Source of the DNA: Cyanophora paradoxa
Taxonomy: Eukaryota > Glaucocystophyceae > Cyanophorales > Cyanophoraceae
NCBI GenBank assembly: GCA_004431415.1
Contig: QPMI01000416.1
Coordinates: forward strand, 372,001-436,000
Direction of reading: 5' to 3'
DNA: 64,000 nt
Within the stretch, counting starts at the first letter, position 1, and every line of letters begins with the position of its first letter. The position numbers and the translations under genes were made by a program. Positions 1 through 10,230 of this stretch are shown in pieces. The notes beneath the pieces were generated by a model. It ran no database searches and had not been told where the DNA came from. It worked only from the letters and a program-made list of their open reading frames with translations.

Positions 1-3000
1 TTGTGGCGAGGGAGAAGGAGGGAGAAAGGCCGGGGGGGACGCGGTCGGCGTTGTCAGACGAGACTTTACCAGATCTAGAGACCAGCATCCGGACGCATCT
101 TGTTTTCTTATCTCATCTTTCTTAGGGCGGCGCGCAGTTCGTCTTAGATCTTAAACCTTGAGCTTACTAAGTTACATATATAAGAGAAGCTCGCTCTAGC
201 GCTCTTCGGGGCGTTCGGCGCACGTTCATGAGGCGCATGGGGAGGGAGGGCGAGGCCTCCTTGACGAGGTGCCCCCCGAAGAGCAGGCTCGTGAAGACCG
301 CCTGCGGGGGTTCGGGGGCTCAGCGGGCTCACAGGCGGAAGGGGGGGGGAGGGGCAGAGGGGCAGAGGGGGGGAAGGGGCGGAGGGGGGGAGGGGCGGAG
401 GGGGGGGGCGGGGGGTGTTGGGGGGGGGGGGGGGGGCTGTGGAGGCAGGCGAACGCTTAGAAAAAATTTCGCATGGGAGTGGCACGCGGGGGCGCATGCG
501 CGCGACGGGGGCGATATTGAGGGAAGAGAAAACGCTTCTATCTGAGGGAAGGGGAGACGGAAGAGGGGGGAGATATATCTATGGACAAACGGAACCCCCC
601 TGTGACAATGCAAAGGAGGCGCCGCTCTGAGATCGAGAGGGGGCGCATTATTATGCGCACGACGGAGGCGATGTTGAGGGAGGAGGAGATGCTGGAGGTG
701 AATGCAGAGGCCGCCTGGCTCATCGCCGCCACCGCCCCCGCCAGCAGCCTGCCCCCGCGCGCGCGCGCACGTTTATAGCTAGTCCGCCAGCTTAAGCTTG
801 CTTAATTGAGATTAAGCCTCGGCTTGAAGGCGGTGGCGAGGAAAGAGCAAGCTTGATCGAGGCCTTGGCTTCAGCTTACTCATCACAAGAGTAAAGAAGA
901 AGCTCGGCTTCCGCTAGATAGGAGGGCAAGGCGGCAGATCTAGATCGGAAGCTTAAGGTCGGAGAGTGGCGGCCAGCGGGCGCGCGTTCATGATCAGTTT
1001 TTACAAGGAATAGTGCTTGGAATAGCCTTCTTAAGCGGCCTTAGAGTTCGAGCTCAAGCTCTATGAAGCTTAGTCCTAAGGCGCTTATATCGGCTAGATC
1101 AGATTAGATCGGCCCGCTTAAGATTCGGGCCTAAAAGGAGCGCACTGCATGTAGAGGAGGGTGGCGAGGGATTAGTGGTGGGCCTAGGCATCTTGATCTG
1201 TCTTAAGCGGCCTTATATTTAGTGCGCACTGCATGTAGAGGAGGGCGGCGAGGAAGGCGAAGAGCTCGGGCCGCAGCCCCGCCAGGGCGTACACGCACGC
1301 CACCAGCGCCGCCACCGGCGGCGCCTGCGCGCGGCCGAGCGGGCGAGGGCGTCAGCGCTCCAAGCTTAAGCTTATACGATGCGAGGTTTTGTAAGGAAGG
1401 AGGAAGCGCGAGTTCGGTTGATGCTATGAGCTCTAATAGCTCTGTGTTTGTTTGCTATAAGTTTCAATACAATAAGTAAATATGGAATTCGGACCCGGAG
1501 GAAGGCGAAGTCGGCATCAAGTTCTATAAGTCGCTACGAGTTCTAAAACTATAAGCTCTAAAAAACTTCTGTTTGTTCTTGAGTTCTATAAAAGTACTTA
1601 AGTTTCCTATCTAAACACGGAATGACTCGGACCCGGAGGAAGGCGAAGTCGGCGAGGGTGCGGGCGGCGGCGTACGGGAGCACGTGGTACATCCCGTCCG
1701 CCCGCTCCTGCGCGGGGGGCGGCTGTAAGCTGAAAGGTGGAAAGGAGGAGGAGATAGGAGGGCGGGGCGGGGCGGGCCTGGGCCAGCAGGGGTCGGTCCA
1801 CCAGTACTGCGCGCCCGTGGTGAGGTGAGGGATTCGATGGCCACGAGTTAAATACATCGGCTACAGCGGGTGCGAGGGCGCACGGGTCTCGATGGTGGTG
1901 AGGGAGTTGATGGCGACGAAGGCGGGGAGAAGAAAGAGGAGCCCGAAGCGGTTCCACGCCCCGTCCGAGTCCATCCCTGGCCCACGTCAGACACTCAGAC
2001 GAAGCATGCGGATCCGGAGAGGCGAGGTCGGGGTCACGGGTAGCCGGGGCGGCAGCCTTAAGATGTCATTGAGCTCGAGCAGCCGTCACGGCGTTCGACA
2101 TATGATTAGCATCTACAAACCGAACTAGACCCCGAGAAGAGAGGCAGTTCCGGAGGGGCAGCCGATGTCACAGGCAGCCGCAGCGGCAGCCTCCATGGCG
2201 TCTAGAAACCAAACTAGACCCCGAGATCGAGAAGAGAGGCCGCACCGAGGCGGCCGCGGTACGTCGCCCCGACGATGAGGCCCACGCCGGCCGAGAGCGC
2301 CAGCTGCACCGCAAGGTCATCATGCCAGAAGTGCTGGTGAGACTTCAAAGAATCCTTAAAAAAAGAGGAAGCGCGCGCGCCTTAAGCCGTTAAAGAAGCA
2401 TCAAAATATATAGGCTTAAAGAAGGGCGCGCGCCTGGGTGGTGATCGCCGATCGGTTGCGGGAGGCGACGGCCCACGAGCGCCGCAGGAGGGCCCGGAAC
2501 TGCGATCCGGGGCGAGCGATAACTTAGTAATTGAAGGAAAGAGCGGTTAGGACAGATGAAGTGAAGGCGCTCGGCTATAAGCTGAGTTCTCTATTAGATG
2601 AAGCCGCGAAAGGCTCACAGCGAGCCCCAACACAGTTCCGGGCAGGCCCCCCGCCGGCCCGCAGGCCCCCTCCGGGCCCCCCCGGGCCCCCCTGAAGGTA
2701 CCAACCTGCAAGGAGAAGGGGGCGGGGCCGAGGGGCCACTCCCGGTCCTCGTCCGTCGGCTCGATGACGGCCTCCGGGCCCTGCGCGGGCGAGCGCGAGT
2801 CGGATCGAGGCGGATAGAGGCGGAATTGATAGGAGGCGCGGCTCGTGTGCAGCCATCCATTGATAGGAGGCATCCATAAGCATCCAAGCGAGCGCGAGTC
2901 GGATCGAGGCGGAATTGATAGGAGGCGCGGCTCGTGTGAAGCCATCCAAGTAAACTTCAGGGCTCGTGTGTATGAGGCATGCATTCGCCTCGAGTCGGAT

Positions 3001-6000
3001 TGACGCGGCGGGTCGGGAACGCCTCTAGATCTAGATCTTGTTCGGCGAAAGAGCACTTTATAAACGAGCCGCGCCTAGTCTCAAACGAGTCGAGTCGGAT
3101 CGAGGCGGCATGCAAGGCGGGATCTTAATCTGTATGGCGCGGCATCTTAAGGCGGGAAGCTTAAGCGCACCCCGCGGTCGTTCCCGGCGCGGGGGGCCGC
3201 GTCGGGGGGCCCGCCGTGCGCGTCGGCGAGGCGCCCGATCGCCGCGTCGGGCAGCCGCCCCATCACGTCCACTGCGGCGAAAATCAAACGAGCGAGTCGG
3301 GGCAAAGGTGGAGAGACGCGGTGCAATGTATCACAATGAGATGGTTTAGGGGCTTCGTTTTTAAAGCGACGCGGGGCGGGGCGCGCACGGAACGCGTCGG
3401 CGAAGGTTCCGGAGCCGTCTTCCTGCGTGCGCGAAGCCCTCACATTCAGAGGCGAAGAAGGGGAGAAGAGGGGGGTGAAGGGGGGGGGAAGAGGGGGGAA
3501 GAGGGGGGGGGGGAGGTAGGTCGCGCCTCTGCGTCGTCGCCCCCGCCGCCGCCGCCGCCACCACCGAGCTCCTCGCCCCCATTCCCCATTTCTCCCCTGT
3601 CCCCCGCGCCGGTCTGCCCCGCCCTGGCGCCCACGCCCCCGCCCGCGCCGACGCCGAGCTCGGCGTCTGGCCTCGCCTCCTGCAACACCACCTGCGTGCG
3701 CCCCATAAGTCAAGGAACAATCTAGATCTCGCCTGGAGGCGGGAATGCGGGGAGGAGGCGGGACAAATAACGGCAACGAAGCCGCCTGGAGTCTTCTAAA
3801 GCCGCAAGTTTTGTGGGGGCAGATAATAATGAAGCGGCTCGCCTGGAGGCGGGCGGGGGCCTCGGAGGTGGGCCCGCTGTAGAGAAGGCGCCCGCGGCAG
3901 AGAATCGCCGTCCGGTCGAGCATCGCCAGCAGCGAGGCACGCGGCTGCGCGGCGGACCGAACGCGGAAGGTAAGAAGAAAGAAAGACAGAAACAGCGACG
4001 AAAGGCTTTCAACAAGTTAAGAAGCTTAAGTTAACAACAAGCTGAGGAGGGCAGCGGAAGGTCACAGCACTGGAAAGGTCTTTAAAAAGCTAACGAGATA
4101 TCAAGCTAGCGGGGAGGCGGGCGAGCGTTCACCTGGTGGAGGGTGAGGACGACGGCGGCGCCGTCGCGGCGGGCGACCGCCCGCAGAAGCCGCATCGCCC
4201 GCTGCGCGTTGTACGAGTCCAGGCCCCTGCGCGGACGCGGGGAGGAGACGCTTCAGTAAGGGAGGTTCGAACGGAGGTTGGGGGGGCGGGGGTACGAGGT
4301 CGGCTCGTCGAGGAAGAGGAGGCGCGGCTCGAGCACGAGGCGCGCGGCCAGCGAGACCCGCAGCCGCTCCTGCGGCCGGGTCAGGCAGGTTGCTAGGGTT
4401 ATGCCAGGTAGATTTGAAGGGGACGCGGAGGAGGAGGGATCGTAGGCTAGGCAGCTGAATATCGTCGTTCGGCACCGTTTTTAACATCGTTTAGATATGT
4501 TTTCGCATTGGAGGGCGCGGGCGCACGCCGCCTGAGATGCCCGCGTGGCCGACGCGCTGCCGGGCGAGGTGCGCGATGCCGAGCTGCCTCAGCGCCCGCT
4601 CCGCCCGCTCGGCCGCCAGCGGCGGCGCGAGCCCGAGCCCCACGGCCGCCGCGAAAGCCACCGTCTCCAGCGCCGTCAGCGGCTCCGCCAGCGGATCCTG
4701 CTGCGGGACGTACCTGATGGGAGGTACAGGTTCGATTTGAGAGCGGGGGGGAAGAAGAAAGGGGGGTACGCGCACGCGGAGACGGAGCGGAGGCGCGCCA
4801 TGGAGGCCGGGGAGCCGTCGAGGAAAACGGTACCCCGGAGGCGCCCCACCGTCTTGCGGCCCGCTGCGGCCGGTCCGCGGATGAGAAGGGGGGGGGGGAG
4901 GAAGGAAGAGCAGCAGGGGGGTACCGAGCATGGCAAGAAGCGTCGACTTGCCGCCGCCTTGGGCAGGGAGAAGTGAGGAGGGGGCTACAGTGACAGGCGG
5001 AGAGGGGGGTACGAGCTCACCCGACTCGCCGATTATGCCCAGCATCTGACCTGAGCGGACCTCTCCCCACGCCCCGGACAGAACGGCGCGGCCGGCCGCC
5101 GGCCGCCGCCGCCAGAGGCGCGCGATGCCACTTGGGCGATCCTCGATCGTGCAGGACAGGCCCTCGAAGCGAAGCGTCAGCGGGCCCTCGCCGGTACCCC
5201 CCTCCTCCTCGTCCACCGCTGCGGGGGGGTACGTGCTCAGCGTGGGGATGGGGTAGAGGGGGAGGGGGCGCGGGAGAGACGCACATTGGTACCCCTTCCG
5301 AGGGCGGGGGCGGAGAAGGTCTACCCAGGCGAGCAGGGGGGCGAAGAGGGCGGCGGCGACGCGGGAGACTAGGGACTGCTTTCCGGGGGTACGGGACCGG
5401 GAGGGGGGTAGGAGCAGCCAGGGGATAGCGGCGAGGGTGGCGAGGGCGATAAGGATGGGGGGTACAGCGCGGATCCAGGGGGATACTGCGCCGTCCCCGG
5501 TCAGGAAAGGGAAGGGGGTGTAGAAGCCAGGAAGGGGCGTGCATGTGGGATCCGAAGAAGGGATGAGGGAAGGGGGAGGGCGGCTGTCCGACCACTCTGC
5601 GCGAGGCCTCTCAGTCTGCTTCCCGAGGGAAGGGAGGGGGAAGGAGCCGGGGGTACCAGGGGGAAGGACTAGCCCAAGTCGCTCCGAGACGCACTGCCCC
5701 GTACCCCGGCACGTCATTCGCCGCTCGTGCTGGAGTTCGTCCTCTGGGTGTGTGTGAGAGGGGGGTTCAGGGGGGTACGCGTTCGCGCCGGGGCCGGGGG
5801 TACGGCTCACGGAAGATGGTGCAGGTCGAATCCTTCGGATCGCAGACGATGCGCGCGTCGCTGCGAGCCGGCTCGGAGGGGCGGGGGGGGGGAAGAATCG
5901 AGGGGGGTACACGCGCCTGCGGACGCGGCGGAGGTACCGCGCGAGTCCGTCCTCGCAGCCGCCGGCGGCGCACGTGCACCGCGTCGCCTCGCAGCGAACC

Positions 6001-6661
6001 TCCAGCTGGTCATCCAGCCTGCCGGCTGCGCGCGGGGCGGCGCGTCGGCGGGGGGGCGTGCGGGCGGGCGGCCGCGGGCGGGGCGGCGGGCGCACAGAAG
6101 GCGGGAATGGTGCAGGCGGTGAGCTCGCATGAGACTAGAACCTGCCAGGAACCGGGGGTGGCGCCCGCGGCTGGCTGCATAACTGAACGAAGCGCGCGAG
6201 TGCGAGTCAGGAAAGGTTCGTAGCCCGTTCGAATCGCGCGCGAGGGCCCCGGGCCGCGCACGCTTCATGCTGCACTTCTTATCGTCCCGAGAGCAGCCCC
6301 AGACCTGCGGTGGCGGCTCGGGCGGCGCGGCGGGGCGCCCCGGTCACGAGCGAGGGGGCCGACACCGGCGCACGATTTGGTCGTGCATATAGATCTCTTC
6401 CAGCGGCTGGCACTCGAACGTGGCCCGATCGCCGCCGAAGAACACGCCTCGAGCGCACGTGTGGGCAGCCTCCGGGCAGCCCTGGGCGCCGCTGCAGAGC
6501 CCGCACTCCGCCCCGGCCCGCCCCGCCGGGCATTCGCATCGTTCGCAAGCTGGGTCCAGCGCGGAGCCGGCCGCACACTGCAGACCCGACGTGCCGGGAC
6601 ACGCCGCGCTGGCGACGGTCGCGGCGAGGAGCGCGACGAACACGACAGCCGCGACCTTCAT
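1..6661 (-). CDS. ABCG-family half-transporter with cysteine-rich Adp1-like N-terminus (3' end off window)
   Basis: Probable ATP-driven exporter of the ABCG (White/PDR half-size) family. The minus-strand ATG at 6661 opens a signal peptide (MKVAAVVFVALLAATVASA) followed by an EGF-like, Cys-rich lumenal region spread over several small exons (6660-5660). A membrane segment follows near 5480-5400, then the ATPase domain. ATPase motifs in order: Walker A split by an intron (GIIGESG / GGGKSTLLAML, about 5035-4930), Q-loop region YVPQQDP (about 4710), signature ISGG / ERLRVSLA across an intron (4530 to 4375), Walker B LLFLDEPTS (about 4310), D-loop GLDS and switch LTLHQ (about 4220-4135), then PRASLLAMLDR and GRLLYSGP. 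Downstream exons encode the ABCG membrane half, including ERADGMYHVLPYAAARTLAD (about 1715-1650), and run down to about 210. The last exon or exons lie off the window. Yeast Adp1 and plant ABCG24/28 have the same extracellular Cys-rich layout. Several introns use GC donors. The family call is firm; exon ends are approximate. Confidence 0.85.
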
Positions 6662-6812
6662 CTCCGCCGTCACACCGCCCCGGCTGCCCGCGGGCGCGCT
6701 CTTGCGGCTGGAGCTAGCCGCGGTCTTCGTGCGCCCGCCTGTCCGCTCCGCGGGAAACCGCGGCCCGCTTCTTCGTTTCTTGGAGGGGTACGCGGCCGTC
6801 TGCTGGGCGAGA
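6662..6812. promoter_or_regulatory. Compact divergent promoter between transporter and membrane-protein genes
   Basis: Only 151 bp separate the minus-strand ATG of the ABCG gene (6661) from the plus-strand ATG of the next gene (6813). Both proteins begin with a signal peptide immediately after these ATGs, which supports both starts. All 5' untranslated and promoter sequence must fit here or overlap the neighbouring transcript. No TATA box was seen. The bidirectional-promoter role is inferred from the head-to-head layout. Confidence 0.5.
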
Positions 6813-9363
6813 ATGCGGGAGTTAATCCTGTGCCTCGCGCTCGGCGTCTTCGCGGTTGCGGCCGCGGGCGAGCTCGTGCCCGTCGGCGTCTCGGCGCGCC
6901 TGGGCGTCGTGCCGGTGACGAGCAATGCGCGCGAACTGGTTCTGCTCGACCTCGACCTCCTGCCCGTCCCCGGCGGCCTGCAGGTCCCTTTCGACGCGCT
7001 CGACAGGCTCAACGTCACCGCCGAGCTCGGCCTCGACGCCGCCGCGCTCCGCTCGAGCTCCGCGCCCTTTCTGAGCGCCCCGCTGCGCTTCTTCGCAACC
7101 TCGCGCCTCGAGATCGACATGCAAGGGATCCCCGAGACCGTGAAGTCCCTCGCCGGACGGTGCGCCTCCGCCGGGAGCACGCGCCGAACACTCTCCCCGA
7201 ATGCCTCAGCGCTCAGCGCCGCCCGCGCAGGCTCGTTTACGAGGACAAGGCCACGGGGGCGCTAATGGAGGTCGCTTCCTTCTCCGTCGCCCTTCCCCGG
7301 TCCGTCCGTCCGACCTCCCAAAACCTGATCGCCATCCCTCCGTCGACGTCTGACTTTGGCGCGCTCGCTCGCTCGCTCGGCAGGGCGCGCCCCGGCGACG
7401 GCGAGGCCTGCGTGAAGACGAGCTTCGACGACGGTCGCCTGCGATTTGATCCGCCCGCGCCGCGCGCGCGCCTCCCGACGCTCCCGTTCCTCGCCGAAGT
7501 CCCCCTCGCGGCGGCCGCCGCCCCGCGCCTCGCCGCCTCCGCCGGCCTAAACGCCGTCCTCCTCCGCCTGCCCTCCGACTCCGCCGCAGGCGCGCGCGCG
7601 TGCAGCCGGCTTTGCCGCGTCGCGTCCGACGTACCCCCCGCAGACGTCTCGCTCGCCCTCGCTGCAATGGACGCAGCCGCTGACGCCGGCGTCGGGTGCG
7701 TTCGTACCCCTCCTGATCGGTCCTTACTCATCTGAGCCCGCCCGCAGCGTCCTTCTGAGCGTCGATTTCGCTCCCTCCAACTTTTCGACATTCTCCTCCG
7801 ACCTAGTTCGAATCCCGCCCGATCCCAGTCGTCCCTAGTCCCACCGTACCCCTCCCCCAGGTACCCCGATTCCGCGGCCGCCCCGCGCTCCTAGGCTGGC
7901 TGTCTGGTACCCCTACCCGGCTGAACGCCGTACCCCTCCCTTGCCCGCCTTACCTCGACGCAGGCGACAATGTCCGCGCGGCCCTGGTCTCATCGGATCC
8001 CTGCCATCCCAGTGCGCCGTACCCCGTCCCGATCCGACCCTTCCTCCGGGGGTACCGGCGCGCTGACCCTGCGCAGCCCTCCGTCCCGTCTCGGCGTTCG
8101 ATTCCCCAGCGGTCCTTTTCGACGCCGGCGCCTCCACCCGCGCCCCGCTCCTCCTCACCGCCGGCCCCGAGTCCGGCCTAAGGTGCGGTATCGCCCTGTA
8201 TCGGATTTCCCCCCCCCCCCGTCCTGACGCGCGGGCGCCAGGGGGTACACGGAGCGGCTCGCTGTGGCCGTCGACGCGTTTCCCCCGCGTACCCCCTTCT
8301 GGGCGGAGATCCCCGTACCCCCGGTCCAGGAGGGGGTCAAGCCCGACGTGCGCCGCCGTTCCCTGTACTCGTCCAGCACCGCGCCCTTCCCTGAGCGGCG
8401 TACCCGCCTTTCGCAGGCCGGGCTCTGGCTGGCTAAGGCTGCATCGGCCCTCGTGGCCGGCGCCACGGGGGTATACGCCTCGGGCTCCCCCGACTCGGCC
8501 GCCGCCGCCGCCGCACTAGGACCCGCCATCGCCGTGAGCCCATACCCCCTCCGCGATTTCGCGTACCCCTTTTTAAAGCTTCCGGGTAGGAGGCGGTGGC
8601 TGCGGGCGGACCGGCGCTGTCGCACGGGGCCCGAGCCGCCTGCGGAACAACGGGGGGGGACTGTGTCTGGGGTCCCGAGGCCGGCCCCGGCCTCCTCGCC
8701 GCCGCGTGGCGGTACCCCCCGGACGGGGCCGCCCGCCCCGGGTACCTCGTCATCGCCATGAACCCTTCCGACGCCCCCGCGCGCCTCTCTGTATCCCTCC
8801 CCGCCCTCGGGTTCGCTCCCCGTACTCCCCGCGACGATTTCCGCTGAGCATCGTACCCCGGCAGCTCCGACAGCTCCCCCCGGCCCCTTTGCTCGGCCGG
8901 CCGACTCGATCCCACCACTCTCGAGTGGGCCTGGGAGGACGTGCCCCTGGAGGGGTACACGATCTCCGACCCCCGGCCCCTGGCCCCCGGCGAGGTCCGC
9001 GCCTACTCCGTACCCCCCGAAGGCGAGCGGCCCGGGGCAGGCGGCGCGCCCGGCGCCACCCCCTCGCCGACCCCGCCCGCCCCGTCCCCGTACCCCTCCC
9101 CCGCCCCCGCCCCCGAGGGCCCCGGCAGTGAGAAGCGGGAGCCGCCGGCGCCGCCTGCGCCTTCGCCGCCTCGCCACAGCGGCGTTGCCATCTTCTTCTT
9201 CGTCCTCGCCGTGGCGACGGCGGCGGCCGCCGCGGCACCCCTCGCCCTCCGCCTCTGGCGCGCGTACCGAAACCGCGCGGTGGGGTACCACCCCATCCGC
9301 TTCGACGAGCGCTCGGCGCTGTACCCCGAGCCCCAGTCGCCCCTCTCCCCCGTCAGCCCGTAG
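6813..9363 (+). CDS. Secreted-pathway type I membrane protein of unknown function
   Basis: Not recognised as a known family. The ATG at 6813 starts a signal peptide (MRELILCLALGVFAVAAA). Exon 1 ends at 7159 (GT donor) and joins exon 2 at 7231 in phase, giving LAGRLVYEDKATG. Further exons are recognisable at about 7390-7570, 7650-7690, 7971-8020, 8086-8190, 8418-8540, 8595-8800 and 8930-9010. The last is followed by a Pro/Gly-rich stalk, one membrane helix (about 9180-9260: VAIFFFVLAVATAAAAAAPL) and a short cytoplasmic tail ending at the stop at 9361-9363. The segment with GYLVIAMNPSDAPARLSVSL and EWAWEDVPLEGYTI looks like an all-beta domain of the kind found at the C-terminus of some glycoside hydrolases, but this is only a resemblance. 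It is transcribed away from the ABCG gene through a shared promoter, which may mean co-expression. Introns are full of the heptamer GTACCCC. Confidence 0.6.
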
Positions 9364-10215
9364 TCAACAGCATGTGACAGATCGTACGTCATGTGACCCT
9401 GCAGTCTGCAGAGGGCCTGTACAGCATGTGCGCTCGAGTCATGATGTGACAGTCTGACAGATCTAGAGTCTTGTTATGCAGAGCTAGCCTAGTAGCACGT
9501 GCACGCTGGTTTCGCGGCTTTGCTTATAATAAGTAGCTAGCCAGGTACTTTATTTCGCTGCACTGGGCCGTCCGACGGTCGCGTCTTAGCTACATATAGA
9601 TTCCGTCACGACCGTCACGGCGTCACGCGTACAGCCTCTGCGGCGGTCACGCCGCCGCTGATCAATGTATATGCATTTAAATTCGATGATGGCGCGCGCG
9701 ACGCGTTCGATATCCAATCAGGCAGGTGCGTGCACGTGGTGGCTAGGCGGCAGAATCGCATGCGCAGGCGATTCTTATTTCTCGCCGCCGCCCTCCCGCC
9801 GCGCCCTCCCCCCGCCCCCCAGATCTCCAGATCGTTTCTGAACATGTACATGACACACTGATAGAGTTTCGATTTCAATGTTTCAAGCACTGATGGTGAT
9901 TGCATTTGAGCTGTTATATGCCGAGTCCATAACAGAATAACATAAACTAATCATATCTGCTGCACAGGAAAGACGGGCGCGCGCGTGCAGCCCCGCGCTA
10001 CGGACCGCCTCCCGCCCCTGGATCGCCACGCTGGGCGACGCGCCGGTCGCTGCTGCTAGTCCATGCCGAGGTGACAGAAGGAAGAAGAATTACGTACTGA
10101 TAGAATTTCAACGTTTCAAGCATTAATGGTAACTGTAATTGTGCTGTAAAATGCCGATTTCATAACAGCATATGGGTAGAATATCCTAATCATGGGACCG
10201 CGCACACGGGCCTAG
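9364..10215. other. Convergent intergenic spacer, AT-richer, with a degenerate duplication
   Basis: Noncoding space between the 3' ends of the plus-strand membrane-protein gene and the minus-strand C2 gene. It is visibly richer in A+T than its surroundings and has no supportable ORF. It holds the first copy and most of the second copy of a duplicated segment described separately. The left part has several short palindromes and TGACAG/CATGTGA motifs. Confidence 0.6.
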
Positions 10216-10230
10216 CTAGTCCATGCCGAG
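9857..10230. repeat. Diverged tandem duplication including the last coding bases of the C2 gene
   Basis: Two related segments, about 9857-10070 and 10096-10230. Both open with ACTGATAGA..TTTC and carry TTTCAAGCA and CATAACAG blocks. Both finish with CTAGTCCATGCCGAG, which on the minus strand encodes the C2 gene's last residues and stop. The downstream copy leaves a decoy gene end beyond the real stop. The copies differ by many substitutions and indels, so the event is old. Confidence 0.65.
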
